From: Prevotella sp. HUN102
Lineage (GTDB): Bacteria > Bacteroidota > Bacteroidia > Bacteroidales > Bacteroidaceae
DNA length: 64,000 nt
Assembly: GCF_000688375.1 (NCBI RefSeq)
Contig: NZ_JIAF01000004.1
Coordinates: 1,364,001-1,428,000 of the forward strand
Direction of reading: 5' to 3'
Position numbers and translations under genes: made by a program. The notes beneath the pieces were generated by a model, which was not told the DNA's origin, ran no database searches, and saw only the letters and a list, made by a program, of their open reading frames with translations. Shown here piece by piece: positions 46,766 to 55,264 of the stretch (its first letter is position 1; each line of letters opens with the position of its first letter).

Positions 46766-46773
46766 TATCTTTG
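46766..46773 (+). promoter_or_regulatory. Promoter -7 box for the nucleotidyltransferase/opine dehydrogenase pair
   Basis: TATCTTTG, 151 nt before the ATG at 46925, giving a leader of about 145 nt. The 46548-46924 gap otherwise contains only AT-rich sequence. Confidence 0.5.
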
Positions 46774-46924
46774 TCCAATATTTTGTATACACGAGGTGGT
46801 TGAAACTTGATTTTTCACATTCAAGGACTAAAACTCTTCCGATTTACATAAAAATACAGTAAAGGCGACTTATTGATTACGCAATTTCATTATATAATTT
46901 ATCTGTCATTTAAGATTAAAGGAT

Positions 46925-48739
46925 ATGCAGGCAATAATATTAGCAGCAGGAATGGGCAAACGCTTAGGAGAATTGACAAAGGGCAATACGAAATGTATGC
47001 TCGAGGTAAATGGTACTCGTCTTATAGACAGGGTCATCAATCAACTCTCGAAATTACAGTTGGAACGCCTGATTCTTGTTGTTGGCTATGAACGGGAAAA
47101 CCTGATGAAGTATATTGGCAATCGTTATGATAGCCAAATAAAGATAGAGTTCATAGAGAATCCTATATACGACAAAACAAACAATATATATTCTCTGGCA
47201 CTGGCAAAGGAAGAATTGTGCAAGGATGATACTTTGTTGCTTGAGTCTGATCTTATTTTCGACGATGAACTGCTGAGAATGCTGATAGAAAATGAAAATC
47301 CGAACTTGGCATTGGTAGACAAGTACCAGACTTGGATGGACGGTACAATGGTAAGAATTAATGAAGAAAAGGAAATCGTTAATTTTATTCCGAAGAGTGC
47401 ATTCAGATATGAGGAAGTCGAAGAATACTACAAGACTGTGAATATATACAAATTCAGCAAGGAGTTTCTCACAAATGTATATGTACCTTTCTTAGATGCT
47501 TATAGTAAGGTTATGGGCAATAACGGATATTACGAGCAGGTACTGCGAGTTATCACTCATCTGCACCGGGCAAATCTCAAAGCACTCCCGCTGAATGGAC
47601 AGAAATGGTATGAGATAGACGATGTTCAAGACTTGGACATAGCTTCTACAATCTTTTCAGACGGAGAAACAAAATATCACGAATATCATAAGAGATACGG
47701 TGGTTTTTGGCGTTTTCCACAATTATTGGATTATTGCTATCTGGTAAATCCGTATTTCCCTACAAAGAGAATGAAAGATGAAATGCGTGCCAACTTCGAT
47801 ACGCTCTTGAGTGAATATCCGTCAGGTATGTACGTAAACTCATTGCTGGCTGCTAAATATTTTGGTATCAGACAGGAATACACGGTTGTTGGGAATGGTG
47901 CGGCAGAGCTGATAAAAATAGTAATGGAAGAACATACCGACAAGAAAGTCGGCGTGATGTTCCCTACATTTGATGAATATCCAAACAGGTTAAAGCCGGA
48001 GCAGATAGTTCCATTCATTTCCACGAAGGAAGATTTTGGTTATACTGCCGATGATTTGATGTCATTCTTCGCAGATAAAGATATTTCCATCCTGTTATTA
48101 ATTAATCCTGATAATCCTTCGGGCAATTTCATTCCCAAGAAAGATGTTCTGAGGTTGGCTGAATGGGCTGAGCATAAGGGCATCAAACTTCTTGTTGATG
48201 AAAGTTTTGTGGATTTTACAGACGACTTTGAAGATAACAGCTTGCTTCATAATGAAATATTGGAGAGATTTCCTGGCTTGATGGTTATGAAGTCTATCAG
48301 CAAATCTTACGGAGTGCCGGGACTTAGATTAGGCGTTTTTGTATCATCAGACGAAGAACTCATCGCGAAACTGAAGAAAGAGGTGTCAATATGGAACATC
48401 AATTCGTTTGGAGAGTTTTATCTGCAAATATTCGGTAAGTATGAAAACGACTACAAGTATGCCTGCGAGAAATTCATAAAAGAACGCAATATATTCTTTG
48501 AAGAATTAAAGCAAATACCATTCCTCAAAGTAATTCCTTCTCAGGCAAATTATTTCCTTTGTGAGGTTACGAAGAAATATACATCTGCTGAGCTTACACA
48601 AAAGTTGATAGAGAATGATGTGATTATCAGTAATTGCAGCTTGAAAAGAAATATGGGCAATAATAAGCAGTTAGTAAGATTTGCCATCAGGGACAGAAAA
48701 GATGACAGTAAATTGGTGGAAATTTTGCACAGATTATAA
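46925..48739 (+). CDS. Bifunctional NTP-transferase / class I-II PLP aminotransferase
   Basis: A 604-aa two-domain enzyme. Residues 1-240 are a sugar/choline-phosphate-type nucleotidyltransferase with IILAAGMGKRLGELTKGNTKCMLEVNG (GxGxR and Lys) and LLLESDLIFDD (metal Asp), closest in pattern to LicC/PntC cytidylyltransferases. Residues 245-604 are a HisC-like aminotransferase with NPDNPSGN, DESFVDF and MKSISKSYGVPGLRLG, containing the PLP lysine. Fused enzymes of this layout include Treponema PntC (2-aminoethylphosphonate cytidylyltransferase-transaminase), but no PEP mutase gene is present nearby. It likely makes a CMP- or other NMP-activated amino compound for surface decoration. The next gene, an opine dehydrogenase, begins 14 nt later. 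Confidence 0.82.
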   Translation: MQAIILAAGMGKRLGELTKGNTKCMLEVNGTRLIDRVINQLSKLQLERLILVVGYERENLMKYIGNRYDSQIKIEFIENPIYDKTNNIYSLALAKEELCKDDTLLLESDLIFDDELLRMLIENENPNLALVDKYQTWMDGTMVRINEEKEIVNFIPKSAFRYEEVEEYYKTVNIYKFSKEFLTNVYVPFLDAYSKVMGNNGYYEQVLRVITHLHRANLKALPLNGQKWYEIDDVQDLDIASTIFSDGETKYHEYHKRYGGFWRFPQLLDYCYLVNPYFPTKRMKDEMRANFDTLLSEYPSGMYVNSLLAAKYFGIRQEYTVVGNGAAELIKIVMEEHTDKKVGVMFPTFDEYPNRLKPEQIVPFISTKEDFGYTADDLMSFFADKDISILLLINPDNPSGNFIPKKDVLRLAEWAEHKGIKLLVDESFVDFTDDFEDNSLLHNEILERFPGLMVMKSISKSYGVPGLRLGVFVSSDEELIAKLKKEVSIWNINSFGEFYLQIFGKYENDYKYACEKFIKERNIFFEELKQIPFLKVIPSQANYFLCEVTKKYTSAELTQKLIENDVIISNCSLKRNMGNNKQLVRFAIRDRKDDSKLVEILHRL

Positions 48740-48753
48740 ATCCGTTGTTTAGA

Positions 48754-49764
48754 ATGAATATCTGTATTTGCGGAGGAGGAAATCTTGGACACGTACTCAG
48801 TGCATATATTGCAGCAAAGAAAGGTTACGATGTGAGCATATTAAGCAACCATCCAGATAAGTGGGGCAGAAGTATCCACTTGATATTACCTGATGGCAAA
48901 GAACTTATAGGAACCTTGGCAGGCATTAGTAATAAGCCTGAAGATGTGCTACGAAATGCTGATTTGGTTATCATCTCCTTACCGGGTCAATACATTCAGC
49001 AGGAACTTGAGAAAATAAAACCTTTTCTCAAGAGAAATACAGTTGTTGGAACTGTTGTTTCCAATACCGGTTTCTTCTTTCAAGCGCATACCATTATGCC
49101 AGATCAGCCTGTTTTCGGTTTTCAGAGAGTTCCGTTTATTTCAAGAATTGACGAGTATGGACACAAAGCAAACCTGTTAGGGTTTAAAAGGAAACTTAAT
49201 CTCTGCATTGAAAATTATGAAGATAAGGATTCATTAAAGAATCATCTTGAAAATCTATTAGATACACCAATAGACCTTCTGAATAATTATCTGGAAGTAA
49301 GTCTGTCAAATAGTAATCCTTTGTTGCATCCGGCACGCCTATATACGATGTGGAAAAATTGGAAAGAGGGTATAGTCTATCCTTCGCAAAGTTTGTTTTA
49401 TGAAGAATGGACAGATGAGGTTTCTGAAATCTACATCAATATGGACAATGAATTTCAAACTTTATTGAAATCATTGCCCGTATCAGAAGGAAGTATTCCC
49501 TCAGTGCTTGAATATTACGAAAGCACAGATGCGAAGTCATTGACCGAAAAAATCAGATCAATAAAAGCATTTCAGGGAATCAAATCTCCGATGATAGAGG
49601 TACAAGGAGGTTGGATTCCAGACTTAAACAGTAGATATTTTATAGAAGATTTTACTTTTGGTGCTTTTTTCATAAAGCAGATGGCCAATGAAAAAAAGAT
49701 ATCAATACCTGCAATAGAAACAGTGTGTAATTGGTATGATAATTTAAGGAAAATGCAATCATAG
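48754..49764 (+). CDS. NAD/NADP octopine/nopaline (opine) dehydrogenase family protein
   Basis: A 336-aa oxidoreductase. It starts MNICICGGGNLGHVLSAYIA, the Rossmann nucleotide-binding loop, has the LVIISLPGQYIQQELEKIKP strand, and the family's catalytic histidine motif in NSNPLLHPARLYTMW. These enzymes couple an amino group to a 2-oxo acid by reductive amination. The start is ATG 48754; the upstream TTG (48745) is not convincing. With the preceding fusion gene it forms a two-gene operon, which suggests an N-(carboxyalkyl)-amino product that is or becomes nucleotide-activated. The partner substrate cannot be told from sequence. Confidence 0.82.
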   Translation: MNICICGGGNLGHVLSAYIAAKKGYDVSILSNHPDKWGRSIHLILPDGKELIGTLAGISNKPEDVLRNADLVIISLPGQYIQQELEKIKPFLKRNTVVGTVVSNTGFFFQAHTIMPDQPVFGFQRVPFISRIDEYGHKANLLGFKRKLNLCIENYEDKDSLKNHLENLLDTPIDLLNNYLEVSLSNSNPLLHPARLYTMWKNWKEGIVYPSQSLFYEEWTDEVSEIYINMDNEFQTLLKSLPVSEGSIPSVLEYYESTDAKSLTEKIRSIKAFQGIKSPMIEVQGGWIPDLNSRYFIEDFTFGAFFIKQMANEKKISIPAIETVCNWYDNLRKMQS

Positions 49765-49885
49765 AATAAAAAAAATCTCATCCACTCTTTTTTGTTTTCT
49801 ATCGTCTTTGAATTATATCTTCGGAATTGTAAGATTTTTTCATTCTAAAATATAATAGAAAATCCTTTGTTGCATACTTATAAGG

Positions 49886-49951
49886 TAATCTTCGTACAAA
49901 TGGTAAGCAAATGTGCGAAGAATGTATTTCATTTATGCGAAGAATGCAATG
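49886..49951. repeat. Dispersed 22-bp tandem repeat, locus D (three units)
   Basis: Units at 49886, 49908 and 49930; cores CTTCGTACAAATGGTAAG, TGTGCGAAGAATG and TATGCGAAGAATGCAATG. Lies in the 470-bp gene-free gap 49765-50234 after the opine dehydrogenase. Confidence 0.65.
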
Positions 49952-50176
49952 TAAAACAATTATATTTGTAAATGTTTATAAATCAGTTGTTTGCACGACA
50001 GTATATCTTTGTTCTCTAAAAATATAATGTAAATATTTTTTGTGTCATATATAATCCGAAAAACGATTTAGATTGAGGAAGAAAAACAAAGCGAGTAAAA
50101 TTAACAATCAAGTTGAAAAAACGAAAGGGTATAAAAAACGCACGCATAGTATAAATTTTCTATAATATCAATAGAT

Positions 50177-50211
50177 AAAAAGTCCAAAAGTATTGCTCTT
50201 TTGGACTTTTT
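50177..50211. terminator. Intrinsic terminator
   Basis: Perfect 14-bp stem AAAAAGTCCAAAAG / CTTTTGGACTTTTT with a 7-nt loop, 23 nt past the stop of the formyltransferase-like gene and able to stop transcription from either side. Confidence 0.85.
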
Positions 50212-50234
50212 GGTAATACTAAGCGGTTATGCCC

Positions 50235-50720
50235 CTACCGTTTATCAAAACTGGAGTACAACTCTACTTGTGGTATTGTGTGTTTAAAACCTATTGAAAG
50301 AGCATTTAAACAGCGTTCTAAGGTGCGTAGCATAGTAGGAATGATGTGCTGCTCATAGAACTCCCGAGGGCAGAGTTGGTAGTCTATCCTCACAATTTCC
50401 TGTTCGCAGATATCGCCTGTGTCAAGTCCGTTGTCCGCCCAAAACCATGTAGCCGCGGTAATTGGTTCATGACGCTTATATGCCCACTTTATGGAGGCCG
50501 CCCCTCTTCCGTATGGCAGAGGGGACGGATGGAAGACGAGTGTGCCGAATTTGGGAATGCTGAGGGCTTCCACTGATACTTTTTCTGTGAGTAAGGGGGC
50601 GATAGCGAGATCGCATTCCTGGCTTGTCTCTTCAGTGATAGTATGTCCTTTGGCTTGCAGAAGGCACAGTGCCTTGTTATAAGCCAAGGTGTCTTTATTG
50701 CCTAATATCCTGATTTTCAT
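50235..50720 (-). CDS. Formyltransferase-domain protein
   Basis: A 161-aa protein matching the formyl-transferase N-terminal fold used by methionyl-tRNA, GAR and sugar formyltransferases. Visible: FHPSPLPYGRGAASIKWAY (catalytic His with the SLLP-like loop) and DNGLDTGDICEQE (catalytic Asp region). The usual Asn of the N-H-D triad (NxH) is not at its place: the sequence is TLVFHPSP. It is much shorter than Fmt and lacks a C-terminal domain. The ATG at 50720 (MKIRILG) is chosen over the longer ORF. It overlaps the ABC-GNAT gene by 26 nt, so the two are coupled. GC content looks higher than in flanking DNA, suggesting transfer. Confidence 0.75.
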   Translation of the reverse strand: MKIRILGNKDTLAYNKALCLLQAKGHTITEETSQECDLAIAPLLTEKVSVEALSIPKFGTLVFHPSPLPYGRGAASIKWAYKRHEPITAATWFWADNGLDTGDICEQEIVRIDYQLCPREFYEQHIIPTMLRTLERCLNALSIGFKHTIPQVELYSSFDKR

Positions 50721-51846
50721 CGCCTGTATATTTAAAGGCTTGGACAGCTCTAAAGTGTCCGCCGTAGCCTGCTGCATATTGTTTCTTTCCCGCTTTTATT
50801 GCGGAACGCTTAAAGGAAGCTACGCTTCTTGCCTTGTTTGCTCCGTAGAGTGTTCGACCTGTTTGTATCCATTTTTTTGAATGTCGCAGCGCACTGCATA
50901 GCTGTGGGTGAGAAGTATGGAAGAATACTGGGTATTTCTTGTTGCACCGTCCATTTCCCTGCAGGTGGTACTCGCATACGGCTTGAAGAAACTTTGTGCC
51001 TACGCCGATGCCCTGCCATTCCGGCATTACCACGAGTCGTGTTGCCCGGTATGCATTAGCGGTAAAGAGAGGTGCTACGGATAGGTGGCAGACCGGCTCC
51101 GTGCCGATGAATCCTACGAAGCATTCTGCCGTTACGGGCATAGGCAAGTCTAAATAGTAATGTTTTTTAAAGATTCTTGGGAATACAGCTCCGCTGACTT
51201 TATAAATTTGAAGGTTGAGCGTTGGGCGTTGCCGAAGGCAGTCACGCTCGTAAAAGCGTGCCTCCGCCGTATCGTAGACCCAATCTGGCTGTAGCCATTC
51301 AATGATATCATAGTGGCAGGACAGCAGAACTATTTTCCCGGTGCCTCTTCGCCATGTCTTGGCAAATGCTGCCGCTCCTACTTTTGCTATTTGTCGGTCG
51401 ATAACTGATGTAAATTCGTCCACAACGGCATATTGGGGCTGTTCGCAGGCTAAGCGTGCCAATCCCGCCCTGAATTTTTCTCCGTTACTCAGTACGGAGA
51501 ATGGCCTCAGCCACGAGGGTACATCTCCTAACCCCACGGCTGACAGCATCCCCGTTACGGTATTGAAATCGCCATCGGGCGCAATGCAGTCGACTATCGG
51601 CTTGTCTTCTTCCCACCCGGCGTATAGGTCATACATTGCCTTACTGCCAAAAATCTTGTTGCCGATGCTTGTTTTTCCACTTCCCGAAGGTCCTACGACA
51701 AGTCCTATTTTCCACTCTTTTTCTTCTATGGGCAGCTCGGCTTTTGTTGCCCAGTCGCAACCGCTTTCAGCATTAAAAAGGCTTTTTACCCGTTCTGCCC
51801 GATAGCTGTTATAGTTACTGCAATGGTGGTTTACTTCTATTCTCAT
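50695..51846 (-). CDS. ABC-type ATPase fused to a GNAT-like acetyltransferase domain (COG2401-like)
   Basis: A 383-aa soluble fusion without membrane segments. N-terminal ATPase: GLVVGPSGSGKTSIGNKIFG (Walker A), VLSNGEKFRAGLARL (signature, LSNGE instead of LSGGQ), YAVVDEFTSVIDRQIA (Walker B Asp-Glu and D-loop) and IVLLSCHYDI (H-switch). C-terminal GNAT domain from about residue 235: LVVMPEWQGIGVGTKFLQAV contains the acetyl-CoA loop QGIGVG. The TSHPQLCSALRHSKKWIQTG segment has some likeness to Mom-type DNA-modifying GNATs, but this is a weak resemblance. ATP-driven presentation of a nucleic-acid or protein substrate to the acyltransferase is a possible mechanism. Sits between a 41-aa gene and the formyltransferase. 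Confidence 0.8.
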   Translation of the reverse strand: MRIEVNHHCSNYNSYRAERVKSLFNAESGCDWATKAELPIEEKEWKIGLVVGPSGSGKTSIGNKIFGSKAMYDLYAGWEEDKPIVDCIAPDGDFNTVTGMLSAVGLGDVPSWLRPFSVLSNGEKFRAGLARLACEQPQYAVVDEFTSVIDRQIAKVGAAAFAKTWRRGTGKIVLLSCHYDIIEWLQPDWVYDTAEARFYERDCLRQRPTLNLQIYKVSGAVFPRIFKKHYYLDLPMPVTAECFVGFIGTEPVCHLSVAPLFTANAYRATRLVVMPEWQGIGVGTKFLQAVCEYHLQGNGRCNKKYPVFFHTSHPQLCSALRHSKKWIQTGRTLYGANKARSVASFKRSAIKAGKKQYAAGYGGHFRAVQAFKYTGDENQDIRQ

Positions 51847-51968
51847 ACGTTTACTACTTTTGGTTTGTACCCGTCAGCGGCCAGATGCTCAAACACCGCT
51901 TTTTGTTCCTTTTCATCTGCGCATACGACAATGATGCCATACTGTGGTTTGTAAGTATATTTTCCCAT
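51843..51968 (-). CDS. 41-residue protein upstream of the ABC-GNAT gene
   Basis: Short ORF starting MGKYTYKPQYGIIVVCADEK and continuing AVFEHLAADGYKPKVVNV. The stop overlaps the ATG of the next gene by 4 nt (ATGA), a translational-coupling arrangement like com-mom of phage Mu, although there is no zinc-binding cysteine cluster. The beta-alpha-beta pattern (IIVVCADEKEQKAVFEHL) resembles a small compact domain. No family recognised. The overlap and clean reading frame make it a credible gene. Confidence 0.65.
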   Translation of the reverse strand: MGKYTYKPQYGIIVVCADEKEQKAVFEHLAADGYKPKVVNV

Positions 51969-52043
51969 ATTATGTTTTTTGTTTTGCAAAGGTATGACAG
52001 ACTGATTTATTGGGGGCATTTATTTTTTGTTTTGCACTGCACG

Positions 52044-52232
52044 TCAGCTGCAGTGTCTTCCAAAGCGTTTGATTATGTGATATACTTTACGCTCTGATAT
52101 GTGGTATTTTTGGCTTAGCAGGGTTACGGTATAGGTAACTTTTTCGCCCTTATCTTTCATTTCCAAATACTTTGCATACAGTTCTACAAAGTTGTAATCG
52201 TCAGGCTTGATACCTGCTTCGTTTATCCGTTT
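52044..52232 (-). pseudogene. Truncated HTH protein, cut at the IS4 element
   Basis: The minus strand from 52232 reads RINEAGIKPDDYNFVELYAK, then LEMKDKGEKVTYTV and a helix-turn-helix-like ending SQKYHISERKVYHIIKRFG. There is no ATG in frame at the 5' end: a stop lies 2 codons upstream and an ATG at 52236 is in another frame, then IS4 begins at 52241. This is likely the end of a small phage- or plasmid-type regulator whose first part is lost or frameshifted. It precedes the 41-aa/ABC-GNAT/formyltransferase genes on the same strand. Confidence 0.55.
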
Positions 52233-52240
52233 TCATTGCC

Positions 52241-53541
52241 GTCCACTAAAAATCGCTAAGCGTTCTTTGAAATATTTGAAATATAGTTAGTTACAGAGAT
52301 TTTCAAGGTGCGACGATTTGATTTTGTATCTTTGCAGTCCAAACAGATGACTGCATATGAACAAGCTCCAATACGTTTTCTCCCAATTGGTCGCTTTTAT
52401 GGATTCAGACAAGTTTCGTCACATCGTTGATAAGTATGGCGGTAACCGCTATGTGAAGCACTTCACATGTTGGAACCAGATCCTTACACTCATGTTTGGC
52501 CAGTTGAGCAATCGTGAGAGCATGCGAGACTTGATTGTCGCCATAGAGGCACATTACCAGAAGTGCTATCATCTCGGACTTGGCAAGCACGTGACCAGAA
52601 GTAATCTGGCTAAAGCCAATACAAATCGTGCCTGTCGCATCTTCGAGCAGTATGCCTACTACCTTGTGAGTAAGGCCAGGCGCAAACGGGCTGCGAATAT
52701 CTTCAAACTTGACGGTAATGTCTATGCTTTCGATTCCACGACCATCTCGCTATGCCTGAATGTGTTTTGGTGTGCCAAGTTCCGCAAGCATAAGGGCGGT
52801 ATCAAGATACATACCCTATATGACCTGGAGACTCAGATTCCCGCCTTCTTTCATATCACCACAGCATCAGTGCATGACTCCAAGGCGATGGGGGAAATCC
52901 CCATTGAGACTGGTGCTTACCACATCTTTGACCGTGGCTACAACAACTTCAATGAGCTCTATCGCATACATCGTGCAGAGTCGTTCTTCGTTGTCAGGGC
53001 CAAGACCAATTTGCAGTACAAGTGCATCAAGTGGAGACGCAGGCTGCCCGGGGGAATAATGACAGATGCTGAGATAGAGCTGACCATCTATGGCAGTCAG
53101 AAAGGCTATCCAGAACATCTTAGGCTTGTACGATTCTTCGATGAGGAGCAAGGCCGTGAGCTCATGTTCCTGACTAACGCAATGGAACTGACCGCACTGC
53201 AGGTTTCCGACCTCTACAAGAATCGTTGGCAGATAGAGCTTTTCTTCAAGTGGCTCAAGCAGCACCTCAAAATCAAGAAATTTTGGGGAACAACTGAGAA
53301 TGCTGTCAGAATACAGATTTACTCCGCCATCTGTGCCTACTGCCTCGTTGCCATTGTGCAATATGATATGCGATTGGATAGAAGCACTTATGAGGTGCTG
53401 CAAATCCTCAGCATGTCACTTACAGACACAACAAATCTCAGAGATCTCTTCGACAAAACTATATTCAAAAATGACAAAGACCGAAGTGGTTCAGGTGAAC
53501 CTAATTTATTTAATTTTTAAACTCGTCCATTTTTAGTGGAC
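52241..53541 (+). mobile_element. IS4-family insertion sequence
   Basis: A 1301-bp element with 13-bp perfect inverted ends GTCCACTAAAAAT (52241-52253 and 53529-53541). It contains a single transposase gene and a -7 box TATCTTTG at 52327-52334. No target duplication is evident at the ends used here. Confidence 0.88.
52357..53520 (+). CDS. IS4-family transposase
   Basis: A 387-aa DDE transposase. An N-terminal DUF4372-like domain (YVFSQLVAFMDSDKFRHIVD) precedes the catalytic core: YAFDSTTISLCL (first D), YHIFDRGYNNFNELY (second D) and YKNRWQIELFFKWLKQHLKI, the Y-(2)-R-(3)-E-(6)-K signature of IS4. Full length and intact by appearance. Not found elsewhere in the window. Confidence 0.93.
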   Translation: MNKLQYVFSQLVAFMDSDKFRHIVDKYGGNRYVKHFTCWNQILTLMFGQLSNRESMRDLIVAIEAHYQKCYHLGLGKHVTRSNLAKANTNRACRIFEQYAYYLVSKARRKRAANIFKLDGNVYAFDSTTISLCLNVFWCAKFRKHKGGIKIHTLYDLETQIPAFFHITTASVHDSKAMGEIPIETGAYHIFDRGYNNFNELYRIHRAESFFVVRAKTNLQYKCIKWRRRLPGGIMTDAEIELTIYGSQKGYPEHLRLVRFFDEEQGRELMFLTNAMELTALQVSDLYKNRWQIELFFKWLKQHLKIKKFWGTTENAVRIQIYSAICAYCLVAIVQYDMRLDRSTYEVLQILSMSLTDTTNLRDLFDKTIFKNDKDRSGSGEPNLFNF

Positions 53542-54306
53542 ACTAGTGAACAACTGCATAAACAATCCTCATTTTTAACATTTAGGCAGTAAAAACAGGG
53601 ATAAAATGGAAAAACACGCCAAGCGGCTGTGTAAAAGCGTTTAAGTCCTGTTTAATCAGCTACTTACAAGCGTAAAACCGCCTAAAACTATGCAAAAACG
53701 GCTGTAATATCATTTAAGAGTAGTATTACAACCGTTTAAATTCCGTTTAATCAATGAGTTACAGCGTTGCGCACCATATTGTAACCACTTCTTTTAGGTA
53801 CACCCAACGCAACACCCCAAAATACACAAGCCTTATTTCTTTGCGTTCTAAGCCCCTCGCGCCACCACGACTTGCAAACTCTCACAAGCCCTGTATTTAA
53901 AGCGTTCTGCGTGTTTCGTATAGCCTAATAGGCGGTGCAGATGTAAAGCAGAAGTTAAGCCGTCAATAGCATTCCTTTACACGATGTAAACTTTTCATGC
54001 TGAAACACCGTTTAAACACCCTCTAAATGTAAAGCAAATGTAAACCAATGCAAAGCAATTTTATACGATTGGTTTTTGTATTTATCCCATCTAACTACCT
54101 GATAATCAACAAATCAGTTGTATCATTTCGTTATGCAGTCTTTACATAAACCTTTTATAAACCGAAGCTATCGACACGCTTTAGTGGTTATGGTTCTGCT
54201 GTTTCTAAAAATATGCAGGTCAATACTGATATTGTAATATTGATGGTAACTATTACGAAGACATAGGAGAATATATATATTGTATGTTTACAAATAACAT
54301 CCGAAT
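53542..54306. other. Gene-free stretch with iteron-like repeats
   Basis: No supported ORF in 765 bp. Two 31-bp imperfect direct repeats start CGTTTAA at 53638-53668 and 53733-53763. Between them is an inverted repeat, AAACGGCTGTAAT / ATTACAACCGTTT, at 53696-53737. CGGCTGT recurs at 53624. It looks like a replication, integration or repressor-binding region of a lost mobile element. After 53770 nothing recognisable is seen. Confidence 0.45.
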
Positions 54307-54826
54307 ATTTGTACGGTAAGCATCTGCTTTGGAATGTCCCTGCGTGTAGGAATGAAAGGGGGTATCAATATAAACCACAAGATAATGTTATGGGAGTTCT
54401 CTGCAAAGCCGGCTTTCCACATCTTCACGACAGCTCTGTGTAAGATTAGAGATTTGCCGTTTGCTGTAAGTGTGGTCATAGATTACCTCTAGTATTTTAA
54501 CTGTCTGCTCTATCATCAACCCCTTGGTATAGAGCATGTTGAACAGTCTGGCACGTTTCCCATCCTCACTGCATATCAGGTCAAGAAGGACTGGATAGAA
54601 ACTGCCACTCCGACTGCATGGAATGTGTAGGAAAAACGCAAAGCTATGGCTGTCCAACGTCTGGGACAGACGCCGTTCGTTGCTCACCTAAATGCTCCTC
54701 TATGAACAGTTTATGCTTATTAAATATCAGAGAATCTATAATTAATGGCTGAAGGAAGACAAACCCTCGCTGCTTGCTAGAGTAATTCGAAATAATTTCC
54801 GAAATTTGTACTTGTGTAAGTTCCAT
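54307..54826 (-). pseudogene. IS256 (mutator)-family transposase remnant
   Basis: Start MELTQVQISEIISNYSSKQR; after about 38 codons the frame shifts to one reading LSQTLDSHSFAFFLHIPCSR, then FYPVLLDLICSEDGKRARLF and YTKGLMIEQTVKILEVIYDH, the mutator N-terminal pattern. A TAA follows RLCRELP, and beyond it the same frame gives HYLVVYIDTPFHSY, the family's first catalytic Asp region. Similarity ends near 54307. An IS256-like end (GGGCTTACACACTTTTTAAG, from 54868) lies upstream. Clearly decayed: one frameshift, one nonsense, truncated C-terminus. Confidence 0.7.
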
Positions 54827-55034
54827 TTTATTTTTCTTTTTTGCTTCAAATACAAAGGTTATAAAAAGGGCTTACACACTTTTTAAGACAGTTCCGAAAA
54901 AAACGGAGATAAAGCATTTGCAAGAAGCGTTTCCATATCGTTTAACAACTACACAGAAAGGTCCAATCGAATAGTCGCCCAAAAGATACTGAGCAATCTC
55001 GCAATTGCTCGGTATCTTTTCGCAATAAATCAAG

Positions 55035-55042
55035 TACATTTG
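55035..55042 (+). promoter_or_regulatory. Promoter -7 box upstream of the split small ORF
   Basis: TACATTTG, consensus TAnnTTTG, about 110 nt before the ORF start (55153). A hairpin AAAAGATACTGAGCAAT / ATTGCTCGGTATCTTTT lies just before it at 54979-55020. Confidence 0.4.
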
Positions 55043-55152
55043 CGTTATCAGTCCAAGAAATCTCTCCAGTGAGTAAAATCCTCCGATTTTGAGAGAGAAA
55101 ATAATGGGAATATATTGAATTATTATAAACTGAGTTATGTATAGATGATTGT

Positions 55153-55264
55153 ATGAGAAATTATAAATGCGTTAATATTACAAGGGATTCAATGAAAAGA
55201 AAGACTCTCGTTGTAATAATAACCATCGGTTTGTTTGCCCTCTTAATCGAGGGAATGGAACTAT
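55153..55264 (+). pseudogene. Small secreted/membrane peptide gene, interrupted by IS30 copy 2 and IS982 copy 2
   Basis: An ORF from 55153 (or ATG 55192, MKRKTLVVIITIGLFALLIE) has a basic start and one hydrophobic helix. It is cut by IS30 at 55264. With the 4-bp duplication CTAT removed, the frame continues at 56410 as YTYVDNSEFLKEVNI to the IS982 left end (56452), and past IS982 at about 57484 as ITGGNSLMTDLG then stop at 57522. Reconstructed length is about 50 residues from 55192. Not recognised. The continuous frame over two insertion points argues that the original was a real gene. Confidence 0.55.
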
